A stretch of 64,000 nucleotides of DNA, taken from Rahnella aceris (lineage in GTDB: Bacteria; Pseudomonadota; Gammaproteobacteria; Enterobacterales; Enterobacteriaceae). The notes under the pieces were generated by a model. That model was not told the origin of the DNA, did no database searches, and saw only the letters and a list, made by a program, of their open reading frames with translations. A program made the translations under genes and the position numbers. The stretch spans positions 186,001 through 250,000 of the forward strand of contig NZ_JAADJV010000003.1 in the NCBI RefSeq assembly GCF_011684115.1, in the 5' to 3' direction. Positions 1 to 10,373 of the stretch are shown piece after piece (the stretch's first letter is position 1; each line of letters starts with the position of its first letter).

Positions 1-22
1 TGCGGTAAATTAAGGGGATAAT

Positions 23-724
23 GTGGTTATCATAAAAAAGAAATCCCGTAGCGCTGACAGTGTGGAAAAGGTCTACGAGAAAGTGAAAGGCATGGCGATT
101 GATTACTACTTTCGTCCCGGCGAACGGGTGAATGAAGTTGAGCTTGCGGCACAACTGGGGGTCTCGCGTACGCCGGTGCGGGAAGCGCTGAACCGTCTGG
201 CAAAAGACGGCTTTATGAATTTTGTACCCAACCGGGGTTTTTACTCCCGTGACCTGACGCCGGAAGGTGTCCGCGAACTTTATGAGGTGCGAATGGTTAT
301 AGAGCAATCGACCTTTCGTTTCGCCTGCCTGCGGGCAACAGATGAAGAGATCGCTACGACCACGGCTATCTGGGAAGAAGTGAGCCAGCATCGCCCGGCG
401 CAAACTGAACAGGATTGGGCGAAGATTGCGGAAATTGATGAGCGTTTCCACATGGAAATAGCCCGTATTTCCCATAATAGTCGGCTCTATGAAATGCTCG
501 ATAGCCTGAATTCGCTGAGCCGCTTTTTCCGGCGTATCGATCTCGAAACGCCCGTGCGCAGGAACAATGCCTATGACGAGCATGTCGAAATTATCGCAGC
601 ATTACGCCAGCGGGATATCGAAAAAGGCGTGGTGCTGATTGAGCAACATATTTCATTGAGTGCCGAGCACGCGGTTGAAGTCACAAAAGAAGGGCTTGCC
701 AGGATTTATTTTGGGAAGCCCTGA
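23..724 (+). CDS. GntR-family (FCD-type) transcriptional regulator
   Basis: The 233-residue protein has an N-terminal winged helix (about 10-75) with the typical GntR segment LGVSRTPVREALNRLAKDG. An all-helical FCD ligand domain follows (about 80-225), containing EVRMVIE and the metal-type motifs DERFH and DEHVEI. The start is GTG at 23, since the ATG at 21 runs into a stop after four codons; AAGGGG at 12-17 serves as ribosome binding site. Members of this family repress catabolic operons and sense small acids. The M20 hydrolase and ProC-like reductase just downstream are the obvious candidate targets, which is inference. Any gene further upstream is outside the window. Confidence 0.9.
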   Translation: MVIIKKKSRSADSVEKVYEKVKGMAIDYYFRPGERVNEVELAAQLGVSRTPVREALNRLAKDGFMNFVPNRGFYSRDLTPEGVRELYEVRMVIEQSTFRFACLRATDEEIATTTAIWEEVSQHRPAQTEQDWAKIAEIDERFHMEIARISHNSRLYEMLDSLNSLSRFFRRIDLETPVRRNNAYDEHVEIIAALRQRDIEKGVVLIEQHISLSAEHAVEVTKEGLARIYFGKP

Positions 725-845
725 GCCACTCTTTTCATTAGGTCCAAACCGATAATTTAATCAGCTACCAGAGGGCATTACGCGTTCCGGTAATTCATTC
801 ACAGCGTCATGCTGCGGCATTGTGCCGGGAAAATGTAGAGGATAT

Positions 846-2024
846 ATGCGCTCCATTCCCGAAGAGATTATTCAACAGGCGATTATCTGGCGACGTGAGA
901 TCCACACGCGCCCGGAGATTGGCTTACAAGAATTTCATACTTCCGCGAAAATCAGCAGCCTGCTGCGCCAATATGATCTTGAAGTGCATACCGGCATTGC
1001 GGGCACTGGCGTGATGGGTGTTCTTCGCAATGGCGAGGGGCCGTCAATAGCCCTTCGCGCTGATATTGATGCATTACCCATTCAGGAAAACAACGCTGTT
1101 GCATGGTGCTCTTCCTCGCCAGGCATGATGCACGCCTGTGGACATGACGGGCATACCGCCATTTTACTGGGGGCGGCGCGCTATCTCAGCCAGACCAGAG
1201 CGTTCAACGGGACGGTGTACTTTATTTTTCAGCCTGCGGAAGAGAATGCCGGCGGCGGGCGTTTAATGGTGGAAGAAGGAATCTTTACGCGCTTTCCCGT
1301 TTCTGCGGTTTATGCGCTGCACAACTGGCCGGGGCTGCCGGTGGGGCAAGTGGCCGTTAGCACAGGCCCAATGATGGCTTCTCAGGACAATTTTTTTATC
1401 ACGCTGACTGGCGTGGGATGCCATGCGGCGATGCCGGAAAAAGGGGCCGATCCGGTGCTGGCCGGTGCACACCTGATTACCGCGTTGCAAACGATCATGA
1501 CGCGCCGACTCTCTCCGCTGGACAGCGTCGTGATCAGCGTGACGCAACTCCAGGCCGGGGAAGCAATAAATGTCGTCCCGCAGACAATGCAATTGTCCGG
1601 CACGCTGCGTTGCCTGAGCCAGACGGCCAGAGCGCGCTGCCAGATTCTGATGGCGGAGTATGTCGAACAGCTCGTCCGGCCATTTGGCGTCAGTGGCAGC
1701 ATTCGCTGGGAATACGGTTACCCGGTAACCGTCAACCATGCGCAACAGGCAAAAATTCTGGCGGATGCCGCACGCCACGTCGAGGGGATCACGCAGGTCC
1801 ACACACAGTTATCACCCTCAATGGCGGCAGAAGATTTCGCCTATTTTCTGGAAGCCTGTCCGGGCGCTTATTTGTGGCTGGGGGCCGATGGCCCAACGCC
1901 GGGCGCGGCATTACATAACCCGCATTATGATTTTAATGACCAACTTATCGCACCTGGCATCGGTCTTTGGGTATCGCTGGTGGAGAGGTCATTGGGTCCT
2001 GTTTCTGTTACTTCTGAGGATTAA
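846..2024 (+). CDS. M20-family amidohydrolase (hippurate/N-acyl-amino-acid hydrolase type)
   Basis: This 392-residue metallopeptidase-fold enzyme carries the M20D signature: HACGHDGH (about 96-103, with Cys98 and His100 as ligands) and QPAEEN (about 129-134, catalytic glutamate). A late ALHNPHYDFND motif supplies the last ligand histidine. The family hydrolyses amide bonds of N-acyl or carbamoyl amino acids in the cytoplasm. The ATG at 846 is preferred over the GTG at 822 because TAGAGGA at 836-842 sits just ahead and the extra eight residues are not family-like. The ProC-like gene begins 2 nt after its stop, so the two are surely co-transcribed. The substrate cannot be read from sequence. 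Confidence 0.9.
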   Translation: MRSIPEEIIQQAIIWRREIHTRPEIGLQEFHTSAKISSLLRQYDLEVHTGIAGTGVMGVLRNGEGPSIALRADIDALPIQENNAVAWCSSSPGMMHACGHDGHTAILLGAARYLSQTRAFNGTVYFIFQPAEENAGGGRLMVEEGIFTRFPVSAVYALHNWPGLPVGQVAVSTGPMMASQDNFFITLTGVGCHAAMPEKGADPVLAGAHLITALQTIMTRRLSPLDSVVISVTQLQAGEAINVVPQTMQLSGTLRCLSQTARARCQILMAEYVEQLVRPFGVSGSIRWEYGYPVTVNHAQQAKILADAARHVEGITQVHTQLSPSMAAEDFAYFLEACPGAYLWLGADGPTPGAALHNPHYDFNDQLIAPGIGLWVSLVERSLGPVSVTSED

Positions 2025-2026
2025 CT

Positions 2027-2830
2027 ATGAGCCATATCCACTTTATTGGTGCTGGTCAAATGACCGAAGCGATTCTGCGCGCCGCCTTAAAACGCGGCGC
2101 ATTAAACCCGCACGAGGTCAGCTTATCGGATATTGATCCAGAGCGAATTGAAACGCTGAAAGCGCGCTATGAGTTGAGCAATACACAAGATTTGCCAAAC
2201 GCGCTGGCCGCAGCGGATCACATCGTGATTGGGGTACGTCCGCAGGATAATATTGCTGATGTCGCACAACTGATTAAGCAGTATGCCGCGCCACAGACGT
2301 CGGTCATTTCTATTATTGCTGGCGTAACGCTGACCCAGTTGTCTTTGATGCTGGGCGAGTCACGCCCGATTACGCGTATCATCCCGAATACGCTGACGGA
2401 TACCGGGCTGGGCTACAGCGGCGTGGCGTTTAATGCTTATGTTAACAGCGCGTCCGTAATGCCGTTTCTGGAAAGTTTCGGCAAGGTGATGGTGCTGGAA
2501 GAACGGTTGATTGACGTCTTCACCGGTTTTGCTGTCGCTGGTGTCAACTATGTCTATTATTTTGTCGAAGCGCTGGCGGACGCCGGTGTCCTTGCCGGAT
2601 TAACCCGGACTCAGTCAACGCAAGTGGTGTGGGAAAACCTGGTGGGCGCGGTTGAAATGCTTAAGTTATCCGGGCGCCATCCGCGCCAGTTGATGGATAT
2701 TAATAACTCTCCGGCAGGGGTTGGCATTAATGGTTTATATGAGTTGAATAAAATTAATTTCGCCGCTGGTCTGCAAAGCAGCGTTCTGGCTGCGGTGCGT
2801 CGTACAACGGAGCTTTCTGGTCAAAAATAA
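2027..2830 (+). CDS. pyrroline-5-carboxylate reductase family protein (ProC-like)
   Basis: This is a 267-residue NAD(P)-dependent reductase with an N-terminal Rossmann motif (IHFIGAGQMTEAIL, residues 3-16). The central segment RIIPNTLTDTGLGYSG corresponds to the ProC family stretch RxMPNTPxxxxxG. The C-terminal helical dimerisation region includes the SPAGVGINGLYELN sequence, which resembles the ProC SPGGTT-like end. Canonical ProC reduces pyrroline-5-carboxylate to proline. Its place behind an amidohydrolase and a GntR regulator suggests a catabolic or imine-reducing paralogue rather than the housekeeping proC (inference). The start lies 2 nt after the upstream stop. Confidence 0.82.
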   Translation: MSHIHFIGAGQMTEAILRAALKRGALNPHEVSLSDIDPERIETLKARYELSNTQDLPNALAAADHIVIGVRPQDNIADVAQLIKQYAAPQTSVISIIAGVTLTQLSLMLGESRPITRIIPNTLTDTGLGYSGVAFNAYVNSASVMPFLESFGKVMVLEERLIDVFTGFAVAGVNYVYYFVEALADAGVLAGLTRTQSTQVVWENLVGAVEMLKLSGRHPRQLMDINNSPAGVGINGLYELNKINFAAGLQSSVLAAVRRTTELSGQK

Positions 2831-2855
2831 CACTATTTTTTAACAAGAGTGGTCT

Positions 2856-2950
2856 ATGACAGCAATTTCAACGTGTGGCTGCCATGCTGAAGGATGTAGC
2901 TCATCTGCGTAAAGTCATCAAAGTGCGTGACAACCCCTGGCGAAGAATTT
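2856..2950 (+). pseudogene. short coding-like scrap downstream of the ProC-like gene
   Basis: An ATG at 2856 with an AGAGTGG-like ribosome site opens a frame that closes after 18 codons. A neighbouring frame reads a plausible protein tail, VAAMLKDVAHLRKVIKVRDN, ending at about 2950. Together these look like the start of a third operon gene that was frameshifted and deleted against the convergent ybhR gene. The parent family was not recognised, and chance cannot be excluded for so short a stretch. Confidence 0.25.
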
Positions 2951-2960
2951 GATTGACAGA

Positions 2961-4067
2961 TCAGGCCACTTTGCGGCGAAACATCCAGTACGCCGCTGAG
3001 CCTGTTATCGCTGCAATCACCAGTAGCGGCCACAGGCTTCCCCATACAATGTCCAGACTCGCATCTTTCAGGTAAATTTGTTTTGTGATGTCCGTAAAGT
3101 GCCGGATAGGATTTATCCACGTCAGATTTTGCAACCACACGGGCATGTTCTCTACCGGTGAGACATAGCCGGAAAGCAGAATCGCCGGCATCATAAAGAC
3201 AAATACGCCAATAAATGCCTGCTGCTGCGTCGAACTAAGTGCAGAAATCAGCAGCCCGAATCCCACCAGCGAAAGCCCGTAAATCAACATGGTGAAGTAG
3301 AACAGTAAGACCGAACCAGAGAAGGGGATTTGATAGCCCCATATTCCCACACCGAGCACAATAGTGGCCTGCGCAATGGCGACAATCTGCGCGGGTACGG
3401 CTTTACCAACAAATATCTGCCAGGTGGCAAGCGGCGACACCAGGAGCTGGTCGAGCGTGCCTTGTTCACGTTCACGAGCAACGGACAGTGAAGTCACAAT
3501 CATTACGCCGATGGTCGTTATCATGGCGATAAGCGACGGCACCACAAACCATTTGTAGTTCAGGTTTGGGTTATACCAATTGCGTATTACCAGCTCACTG
3601 TTATTCGACTTCGGTTGACCAGTCATGAGTTCTAGTTGGTAGTTTTTCACGATTTGCTGCAGGTAATTGGCGGCAATCTGCGCACTGTTCGAGTTACGAC
3701 CGTCAAGAATAATTTGCAGTTTAGCTGGCTGATTGCTTGCCAAATTTCGTGAGAAATCCGCAGGGAAGTGGATCAGCAGCAGCGCTTTTTGTTTATCGAG
3801 GGTTGGCTGGATTTCCTGCGGGCTTTTTAACAGCAGCAGATGGCTAAAAGCTTTGGCGTGTGCAAAACGTTGCGTCAGTTCCACGGAATGGCTGCCATTG
3901 TCTTGGCTGTAAATCGCGATGGTGGCGTTAGTGACCTCAAGCGTGGCGGCAAACGGGAACAGAATCACCTGCAACACCACCGGCAAAATCAAAATGGTAC
4001 GGGTTTGCGGCTCGCGCAGCAGGGATTGCAGTTCTTTGCGAATTAATGTCCAGAGTCGATGATACAT
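2961..4067 (-). CDS. ybhR: ABC-2 type efflux permease YbhR
   Basis: The 368-residue inner-membrane permease matches E. coli YbhR in length and in position as the last gene of the ybhGFSR operon. It has an N-terminal membrane helix (about 24-45), a large periplasmic domain, and then five hydrophobic segments in the second half, the ABC2_membrane fold. The motif [19 protein letters not shown] is the coupling-helix region of this family. With YbhS it forms the transmembrane pore driven by YbhF. The gene starts 9 nt after ybhS ends. In E. coli the system exports drugs such as cephalosporins and has Na+/Li+ antiporter activity; the same role here is inference. Confidence 0.92.
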   Translation of the reverse strand: MYHRLWTLIRKELQSLLREPQTRTILILPVVLQVILFPFAATLEVTNATIAIYSQDNGSHSVELTQRFAHAKAFSHLLLLKSPQEIQPTLDKQKALLLIHFPADFSRNLASNQPAKLQIILDGRNSNSAQIAANYLQQIVKNYQLELMTGQPKSNNSELVIRNWYNPNLNYKWFVVPSLIAMITTIGVMIVTSLSVAREREQGTLDQLLVSPLATWQIFVGKAVPAQIVAIAQATIVLGVGIWGYQIPFSGSVLLFYFTMLIYGLSLVGFGLLISALSSTQQQAFIGVFVFMMPAILLSGYVSPVENMPVWLQNLTWINPIRHFTDITKQIYLKDASLDIVWGSLWPLLVIAAITGSAAYWMFRRKVA

Positions 4068-4076
4068 AACTTTCCC

Positions 4077-5213
4077 TTAATCCAGACGACGTTTGGTCTT
4101 CAACGCCGTCAGGCCGATAAACATCACCGCCGAGACAATGAGACACAGTACGTTAACTATCAGCACCGTGGAGATATTTCCCGCGAGAAACAGGGTTTGC
4201 AGGGTATTCACGAAGTAGCGCGCCGGTATGATATAAGTCACTGCGCGGATAATCACGGGCATGCTGTCGATCTGGAAGATAAAGCCCGAGAGCATGATGG
4301 AAGGTAAAAATGCAGCGTTCAGCGCCACTTGAGCGGCGTTAAACTGGTTGCGAGTGATAGTCGAAATCAGCAGACCCATACCAAGCGTACTGAGCAAAAA
4401 CAGACTGGTAATCAAAAATAACAGTAGCAGCGAACCGCGATAGGGTACGCCGAGAATAAATACCGAAACCACCATACACAGTAGCATTGCCAGCATGCCG
4501 AGCACATAGTAGGGGAGCAACTTGCACAGCAACAACTCGGTACGCGTTATCTGCGTTGAAAGCAGGGCTTCCATAGTGCCTCGTTCCCACTCACGCGCCA
4601 CGACCAGCGATGTCAGAATGGCACCGATAACCGTCATAATGATGGTTATCGCCCCCGGAATAATGAAATGCTGACTGATAGCAGCAGGGTTAAACCAGTA
4701 ACGCAGTTGCACGTCAATCAGTGGCTCGACGCTTTCACCCCGGCTCTTCGAGCGCTGCTGTTGCCATACCTGCCAGATCCCTTCGACATAGCCCTGCACA
4801 AAGTTTGCGGTGTTCGGTTCGCTGCCGTCGGTAATCACCTGAACCGGCGCTGTAGCCCCGGCGCGCGCCATGTTCTGCGCAAAGTCTGTAGGGATAACCA
4901 CTATGCCGCGGATTTTTCCCGCCTGCATGAGCTGAATCAGTTCTTGGCGGTTATCGCTGATGGTCGGCTGAATGTAGGGCGAAGCGCTGATGGTATGAGC
5001 GAAACTCAGCGCTTCTTCGCTTTGCTGTTCCAGCAGAATCCCCACGTGCAGGCGGCTTGAATCCAGGTTGATGCCAAAGCCGAAAATAAAAAGCAGCAGC
5101 AGGGGGATCACCACAGCAATCAACCAACTGCTCGGGTCACGCGCAATCTGGCGCGTTTCCTTCACGCAGAGGGCGCGTACTCGCCTCCATGAGACTATTT
5201 TATGCTCACTCAT
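4077..5213 (-). CDS. ybhS: ABC-2 type efflux permease YbhS
   Basis: The second half-permease of the YbhGFSR exporter has 378 residues. It shows an N-terminal membrane helix (about 30-50), a periplasmic loop with the family sequence [19 protein letters not shown], and five C-terminal helices. The coupling motif [20 protein letters not shown] parallels that in YbhR, so the two probably form a heterodimer. Its ATG overlaps the end of ybhF by 8 nt, and ybhR follows 9 nt downstream, which indicates tight translational coupling. Confidence 0.92.
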   Translation of the reverse strand: MSEHKIVSWRRVRALCVKETRQIARDPSSWLIAVVIPLLLLFIFGFGINLDSSRLHVGILLEQQSEEALSFAHTISASPYIQPTISDNRQELIQLMQAGKIRGIVVIPTDFAQNMARAGATAPVQVITDGSEPNTANFVQGYVEGIWQVWQQQRSKSRGESVEPLIDVQLRYWFNPAAISQHFIIPGAITIIMTVIGAILTSLVVAREWERGTMEALLSTQITRTELLLCKLLPYYVLGMLAMLLCMVVSVFILGVPYRGSLLLLFLITSLFLLSTLGMGLLISTITRNQFNAAQVALNAAFLPSIMLSGFIFQIDSMPVIIRAVTYIIPARYFVNTLQTLFLAGNISTVLIVNVLCLIVSAVMFIGLTALKTKRRLD

Positions 5214-6951
5214 GCGTGTGCTCCTTATCCCACTTGTTTATCAGCGTGATAAATGCCTGTTCCATGGTTGGGTCGACCTGCTCGTCGTCTGCCGCCTGCT
5301 GTTTGAGATCGTCCGGCGTGCCGCTGGCGATAAGCTTGCCACGATATACCAGCCCGATACGGTCGCAATATTCCGCCTCGTCCATAAAGTGTGTGGTGAC
5401 CATCACGGTTACGCCTTTTTCAACCATGTCGTTGATGTGCATCCAAAATTCGCGCCGTGTAATCGGGTCAACACCAGACGTGGGTTCATCAAGGAACAGA
5501 ATATCCGGCTCATGCATCAGTGAGCAGGCCAACGCCAGGCGCTGCTTGAAGCCGAGTGGCAGGGAATCTGTCGGGCTGTTAAATATCGGCTGGAGGTTAA
5601 ACGCTTCACTCATACGGGAAATTTTGTCGTCCTGCGCCTTGCCGTGCAGCCCGTACACACCTGAGAAGAAACGCAGATTTTGTGCAACCGTCAGGTTGCC
5701 GTACAACGAAAACTTCTGTGCCATATATCCCAGATGCTGACGGGCCTTACCGGAGCTGGTTTTCAGATCCATATCCAACACCAGCGCCTTGCCAGAGGTC
5801 GGCACTAGCAGCCCGCACATCATTTTAAACGTCGTGGATTTACCCGCGCCGTTCGGCCCAAGCAGCCCGAATATCTCGCCGCGCTGTACGGTAAAATTGA
5901 CCTGGTCAGTCGCTGTGAAATCACCAAATTTCTTTGTGAGCTGTTTGGCTTCAATCACCGTTTCTTCGGAACTGCCTTCCACCGTATGCAGTATTTTTCC
6001 TAGCGGTGATTCCTTCGTGCCGGTGCCCCCCAGCAGTTCGATAAACGCATCTTCAAAACGCGGGACGGTACGCGTTATTTGCTCCAGAGACAGATCCAAT
6101 GCTTGTGCCAGCTCTTCTATAGTGGCGTCTTTTGCCAGTATCAGACGTACGGAACGCCCCTGGATCACACCGTCGCTCACCTGCGGCAATTTCAGCGCCC
6201 GCTGAAGTAGCTTGCGGTTGTTTTCTCCCCCATGACTCACCAGCAGCGAACGCCCGGCCATTTTCTGCGTCAGCTCTTTTGGCGCTCCGTGATACAGCAG
6301 CTCGCCTTCGTTTAGCAGTAGCACCTCGCGGCACTGTTCGGCTTCGTCAAGGTACGAAGTACTCCATAGGATCAGCATCCCTTCACCTGCCAGTTCGTGC
6401 ACCATCTGCCACAGCTCGCGTCGCGAAATGGGGTCTACGCCGACGCCGGGCTCATCGAGCAGCAGAACCTTAGGTTGGCCGACCAGTGTACAGGCGAGGC
6501 CTAGCTTCTGCTTCATACCGCCGGAAAGTTTGCCGGCGAGGCGCGAGGTAAAGGGACCGAGGGAAGTAAATTCTAGCAGCCGCGCAAATGTTTTTTTACG
6601 TTCCTCGGCCGTCACTCCACGCAGGTCTGCGTACAGAGTGAGATTTTCCATTACCGTCAGATCTTCATACAGCCCGAATTTTTGCGGCATGTACCCTACT
6701 ACGGCGTGTAGGGCACTGCCATCTTTGATTGGGTCGAGGCCTATGACCTGTGCACTTCCCCCGCTAGGTTTCATCAAGCCTGCCAGCATACGCATTAGCG
6801 TGGTTTTCCCTGCGCCGTCAGGCCCCACCAACCCGGTGACTTCCCCCGGGTGGATTTCACATTCAAGGCTTGCTACCGCGGGTTTACCCAGTTCAGGGAA
6901 GTTTTTCATCAGCCCCTGCAAGCGGATGATGCCGCTGTCATAGCGGGTCAT
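5206..6951 (-). CDS. ybhF: tandem ABC transporter ATPase YbhF
   Basis: YbhF is a double-ATPase subunit of about 581 residues that powers the YbhR/YbhS permease. Half one has Walker [10 protein letters not shown], signature LSGGMKQK and Walker [12 protein letters not shown]. Half two has Walker [10 protein letters not shown], a degenerate signature LPLGFKQR instead of LSGGQ, and Walker [12 protein letters not shown]. The degenerate second signature is also present in E. coli YbhF as I recall it. The ATG at 6951 fits the E. coli N-terminus; an ATG at 6963 would add four residues. Either start lies inside the 3' end of ybhG. Neither has a strong Shine-Dalgarno, so translation is probably coupled. 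Confidence 0.93.
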   Translation of the reverse strand: MTRYDSGIIRLQGLMKNFPELGKPAVASLECEIHPGEVTGLVGPDGAGKTTLMRMLAGLMKPSGGSAQVIGLDPIKDGSALHAVVGYMPQKFGLYEDLTVMENLTLYADLRGVTAEERKKTFARLLEFTSLGPFTSRLAGKLSGGMKQKLGLACTLVGQPKVLLLDEPGVGVDPISRRELWQMVHELAGEGMLILWSTSYLDEAEQCREVLLLNEGELLYHGAPKELTQKMAGRSLLVSHGGENNRKLLQRALKLPQVSDGVIQGRSVRLILAKDATIEELAQALDLSLEQITRTVPRFEDAFIELLGGTGTKESPLGKILHTVEGSSEETVIEAKQLTKKFGDFTATDQVNFTVQRGEIFGLLGPNGAGKSTTFKMMCGLLVPTSGKALVLDMDLKTSSGKARQHLGYMAQKFSLYGNLTVAQNLRFFSGVYGLHGKAQDDKISRMSEAFNLQPIFNSPTDSLPLGFKQRLALACSLMHEPDILFLDEPTSGVDPITRREFWMHINDMVEKGVTVMVTTHFMDEAEYCDRIGLVYRGKLIASGTPDDLKQQAADDEQVDPTMEQAFITLINKWDKEHTHE

Positions 6952-7942
6952 GCTGGGCACCATTGTTAAAACTTACGGTGACCGGCATACCCTGACGCAG
7001 CGAATCGTCGGCATCGGTCACGATAATGCGCAGGCGATAGACCAAATCGGTGCGCAGATCGGGCGTCTCAACCGTTTTAGGGGTGAACTCCGCGGTAGGA
7101 GAAACAAAGCCAATTTTGCCGTGATAGGGCTTTTCGGGACGCCCGTCGGTATAAATCTGCACTTCCGTACCCGGCTGTACATTGTAAAGACTCACTTCAT
7201 TCACATAAGCACGTACCCACACCGGGCGTGTAAGGGAAAGCGTTAATACCGTGCTACCCGCGCTGAGCATGCTCCCTGGTTCAACAGCGCGAGTAAGCAA
7301 TGTGCCGGCGGATGGGGCGGTAAGCGTGGTGTCCTGTAAATCCAGCTGCGCCTGGGAGAGCTGTGCTTTAGCCTGTTGCAGACTGGCCTGTGCCTGGGCA
7401 ATCTCTTGCGGGCGGTTACCGTTGTGGTACTGACTGAGCTTATCGCGCGCGGCTTTCAGTGTAGCTTTTGCCTGATCGCTTGATGAACGGGAATTTTCCA
7501 GCTCATTTGCAGCAATCATGCGTCTGGCCCACAGCCCTTGTTGGCGCTGGTAAAAATTCTGGGCATAGTCATAGGCAGCCTGCGCCTGATTCACCTGCGC
7601 GGCCACCTGGGCAATTTCTTCGTCACGGTAGCCGGCAATAATCAAATCAAATTTCGCTTGTGTCGCTGCAACGTTTGCTTCCGCCTGTTGCAAGGCGTTT
7701 TGATACGGGCCTTTGTCCAGTTCCCCGAGCGTTTCCCCAGCCTTGATTGAATCGCCTTCATCGACCTGCAACGTAGCGAGGCGACCACCGACGCGAAAGC
7801 TCATGTTCACTGTGCGAATATCCACATTCCCGTAGAGCGTTAATGGCTTTTCCTGCTCGCTTTGATACCACATCCAGCCGCCAAAACAGCTGACCAGCAA
7901 CGCAATAACAACGAGCACAACCATGGGCTTTTTATTTTTCAT
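6938..7942 (-). CDS. ybhG: HlyD-family membrane fusion protein YbhG
   Basis: The 334-residue periplasmic adaptor has one N-terminal signal/anchor helix (about 6-25). A split biotinyl-lipoyl domain follows, then a long alpha-helical hairpin rich in Ala and Gln (about 80-200), and a beta-barrel domain. It links the YbhFSR ABC exporter to an outer-membrane channel, probably TolC (family knowledge). The start lies 13 nt after cecR. The C-terminus is a little longer than in E. coli and runs into the start of ybhF. Confidence 0.92.
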   Translation of the reverse strand: MKNKKPMVVLVVIALLVSCFGGWMWYQSEQEKPLTLYGNVDIRTVNMSFRVGGRLATLQVDEGDSIKAGETLGELDKGPYQNALQQAEANVAATQAKFDLIIAGYRDEEIAQVAAQVNQAQAAYDYAQNFYQRQQGLWARRMIAANELENSRSSSDQAKATLKAARDKLSQYHNGNRPQEIAQAQASLQQAKAQLSQAQLDLQDTTLTAPSAGTLLTRAVEPGSMLSAGSTVLTLSLTRPVWVRAYVNEVSLYNVQPGTEVQIYTDGRPEKPYHGKIGFVSPTAEFTPKTVETPDLRTDLVYRLRIIVTDADDSLRQGMPVTVSFNNGAQHDPL

Positions 7943-7955
7943 GGCACGATCTTCC

Positions 7956-8627
7956 TTAATTAACAGACAATCCCAGCAGGATGAAATCGACGTGGGTTAA
8001 CACAACGCTACTGATTTGCTGCCGGTTGGCCTTATCAAAGTTTGTCCAACCGGTGCGTAGTAAAATAGTTTCCCGCCCCAGTCGGAAGGCCAGAATCTGT
8101 CCGAGCAAAGCGTGAGTATGCAAAATGGTTTCGGTATCCAGGGGATCACGTCCAGTGTAACGGCCCACAAGGGAAGTCAGGTGGCTGTGCATCGGTGCTA
8201 TCACACGATCGTGGATGAGCTGATAAGCGGGGGTTGGCGAAAGCTGTTCGCGAGAGATAAATTTGCTGAGATTCAGAGTTTCATCGGAGGTGAGCAGCCT
8301 TATCATTTGCTCACATGCCGTATGAATTAGCTGGCGGATTTGCGCTTTGTCTGATGGCGACTGACTCATAACCTCTTCGGCGCACTGCATGTGCTCAAGA
8401 AAGTTGTCGTTGATAAAATCAGCAATCCACCCAGCAGAAGCAATATACAGCTCTTCTTTTGAGCCGAAATAATAGGTGATAGCCGCAATATTTTGCCCGG
8501 CAAGAGCCGCGATATCACGGGTGGTCGCCTGCAAGCCATATTCACCAAACTGAGCGATGGCAGCTTTAATAAGGCTATTTTTAGCCTGTTCGCCACGAGA
8601 AGTTATGGGAGGTTGAGAGGTCGGCAT
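7956..8627 (-). CDS. cecR: TetR-family regulator CecR
   Basis: The 223-residue protein closely matches E. coli CecR (YbiH): [20 protein letters not shown] at the N-terminus, the recognition region [20 protein letters not shown] (about 35-55), and a C-terminal [17 protein letters not shown] segment. CecR represses its own operon and affects sensitivity to chloramphenicol and cefoperazone in E. coli. It is the first gene of the operon, and a perfect palindrome lies 17 nt upstream of its ATG. Confidence 0.93.
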   Translation of the reverse strand: MPTSQPPITSRGEQAKNSLIKAAIAQFGEYGLQATTRDIAALAGQNIAAITYYFGSKEELYIASAGWIADFINDNFLEHMQCAEEVMSQSPSDKAQIRQLIHTACEQMIRLLTSDETLNLSKFISREQLSPTPAYQLIHDRVIAPMHSHLTSLVGRYTGRDPLDTETILHTHALLGQILAFRLGRETILLRTGWTNFDKANRQQISSVVLTHVDFILLGLSVN

Positions 8628-8644
8628 ATTGCCTCATAAAAGAG

Positions 8645-8664
8645 TTAATCAATCGATTGATTAA
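8645..8664. promoter_or_regulatory. perfect 20-bp palindrome, probable CecR operator
   Basis: TTAATCAATCGATTGATTAA equals its own reverse complement over all 20 positions. It lies 17 nt upstream of the cecR ATG, where the promoter should be. TetR proteins bind such sites as paired dimers, so autoregulation of cecR-ybhGFSR through this site is the natural reading. Binding itself is inference. Confidence 0.75.
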
Positions 8665-9151
8665 AAATAGGCCGAAACAAATAGGCTGTCCAGCGATGTG
8701 TTTGTATCCTGCGAGGTGGTGCGGACGATTTATTGGACTGTCAGGAAATTGTTTATGTATTCGTACGAAGATCGGAGACAGGCCCCTTCATCGCCGCCGT
8801 GTATGGCTCACCCGATTATTTTCGCCGCTTCCCTCTGCCGCAGACGTCGCAAGATTTGCAACAACATTTGTGTATTGGCCGGCGTGAAATCTCCAGCGGT
8901 AACCTGAATCGACCAGGTCAACGACCAACCAGACATGCAATGTGAAAAAAGATAATTCTTTTTGTTATAAAGACCCTTCCTTTTGTGAGGTTGTTCTCTG
9001 TTCTTTACCAGTAATCCCTTACCATTGTCGTGGATATGTTCGGTCCGCGCTTTTGTTCGCATCACCCGCTCCGCGCTTGATGCATTTTGTCTACCGCTCA
9101 AAAGCAGTCATGGACACATTAACAATCACATTTATGAACAGGGGAAGCTCA
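8665..9151. other. intergenic region between cecR and the alcohol dehydrogenase
   Basis: Apart from the LysR fragment, no intact gene is seen. The part nearest the dehydrogenase is AT-rich and holds TATAAA-like hexamers around 8965, so the dehydrogenase promoter probably lies there, but no clear -35/-10 pair could be assigned. A longer frame from 8942 that would extend the dehydrogenase by 70 residues has no family similarity and was not used. Confidence 0.4.
8763..8900 (+). pseudogene. fragment of a LysR-type regulator (substrate-binding domain)
   Basis: In the frame that closes at 8945, the stretch VYGSPDYFRRFPLPQTSQDL followed by QQHLCI fits the LysR co-inducer domain, where families typically read ASPxYLxxxGxPxxPxDLxxH. 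No helix-turn-helix region and no C-terminal half can be found, so only about 45 codons survive. It sits in the 484-nt gap between cecR and the alcohol dehydrogenase. It may be what is left of a regulator once linked to one of them. Confidence 0.55.
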
Positions 9152-10312
9152 ATGTCGACATATTATTTTCTGCCAACACGAAATGTATTTGGCGAAGGCA
9201 GTGTTCAGGAAGCCGGTACGCTGGCAAAAACGTTAGATGTAAAAAAAATCATGATTGTCACGGACGCTTTCCTGGCAAAAAGTGGCATGGCGGACAAAGT
9301 CGCTAAAATTTATGAAGAAGCCGGTATTGAAGCGCGTATATTTGGTGGCGCGGAACCTAACCCCACAGATAAAAACGTAGAGGCGGGGATTAGTTTTTAC
9401 CGGGAACATGGCTGCAATGGTATTGTTTCACTCGGTGGCGGTTCCTCCCATGACTGTGCGAAAGGTATTGGATTAGTCGCAGCCAATGGAGGAAATATTC
9501 ACGACTTTGAGGGTATTGATAAATCCAGCAACGATATGATCCCATTAATGGCAATCAACACCACCGCAGGTACCGCTTCAGAAATTACCCGTTTCTGCAT
9601 CATCACTGATACAGCACGTAAAGTTAAAATGGCGATTGTTGACTGGCGCGTGACGCCTCAAATCTCGATTAACGACCCGGAACTCATGGTCGGGATGCCA
9701 CCTTCACTGACCGCCGCGACCGGCATGGATGCGTTAACTCACGCCATCGAAGCGTACGTGTCTACCATGGCGAACCCGCTGACTGATGCCGCCGCGCTGC
9801 AAGCGATCAGGATGATCACCCAGTACCTTCCCAAAGCTGTGGCAAACGGCGAATATATGAAGGCAAGGGATAATATGGCCTACGCGCAGTACCTCGCCGG
9901 GATTGCCTTTAACAACGCTTCTCTGGGCTATGTCCATGCGATGGCGCATCAGTTGGGCGGGTTCTATAACCTTCCCCATGGGGTATGTAATGCCATTCTG
10001 CTGCCTTATGTTGAGTACTTTAACTTGATTGGCAACCTTAATCGCTTCCGCGATATTGCAGAGGCCATGGGGGAAAACGTGGCCGGGCTCTCTACCGATG
10101 AGGCTGCGGTTAAAGCCATTAACGCCATCCGCCGCCTGAGCAGGCAGGTTGGCATTCCTCGCGATCTGAAAAGCCTGGGCGTCAAACCTGAAGATTTTGC
10201 CATCATGGCCGAGAATGCGAAAAAAGATGTCTGCCAGTTAACGAACCCGCGCAAAGCGACTAAAGAGCAGGTCATTGAACTCTATCGTCAGGCTTATGAA
10301 GGCGAAGAGTAA
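9152..10312 (+). CDS. iron-containing alcohol dehydrogenase (YiaY/AdhB/DhaT type)
   Basis: The 386-residue group III alcohol dehydrogenase has an NAD-binding loop GGGSSHDCAKG (95-105). The metal ligands are Asp193 and His197 in GMDALTHAIEAY, His262 in VHAMAHQLGG, and His276 in NLPHGVCNA. The family interconverts short alcohols or diols and aldehydes in the cytoplasm. It most resembles E. coli YiaY, with DhaT (1,3-propanediol dehydrogenase) somewhat further away (comparison from memory). The ATG at 9152 has AGGGGAA at 9140-9146 and gives the normal family length. It stands alone, and the substrate is unknown. Confidence 0.9.
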   Translation: MSTYYFLPTRNVFGEGSVQEAGTLAKTLDVKKIMIVTDAFLAKSGMADKVAKIYEEAGIEARIFGGAEPNPTDKNVEAGISFYREHGCNGIVSLGGGSSHDCAKGIGLVAANGGNIHDFEGIDKSSNDMIPLMAINTTAGTASEITRFCIITDTARKVKMAIVDWRVTPQISINDPELMVGMPPSLTAATGMDALTHAIEAYVSTMANPLTDAAALQAIRMITQYLPKAVANGEYMKARDNMAYAQYLAGIAFNNASLGYVHAMAHQLGGFYNLPHGVCNAILLPYVEYFNLIGNLNRFRDIAEAMGENVAGLSTDEAAVKAINAIRRLSRQVGIPRDLKSLGVKPEDFAIMAENAKKDVCQLTNPRKATKEQVIELYRQAYEGEE

Positions 10313-10373
10313 CGTTAGATAACTGCGCGACGATGGGCCTGAAAAACCTTCACCGTAAATGAATTAAGGCCTG

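Noticed and set aside
1263..1802. 179-codon frame opposite the M20 hydrolase gene
   Set aside because: Shadow frame of a well-supported gene; the same applies to the long opposite-strand frames at 33627, 40381, 45821 and 48942.
8942..9151. 70-residue N-terminal extension of the alcohol dehydrogenase
   Set aside because: The family starts at MSTYYF (9152), which has the better ribosome site; the extension has no similarity.
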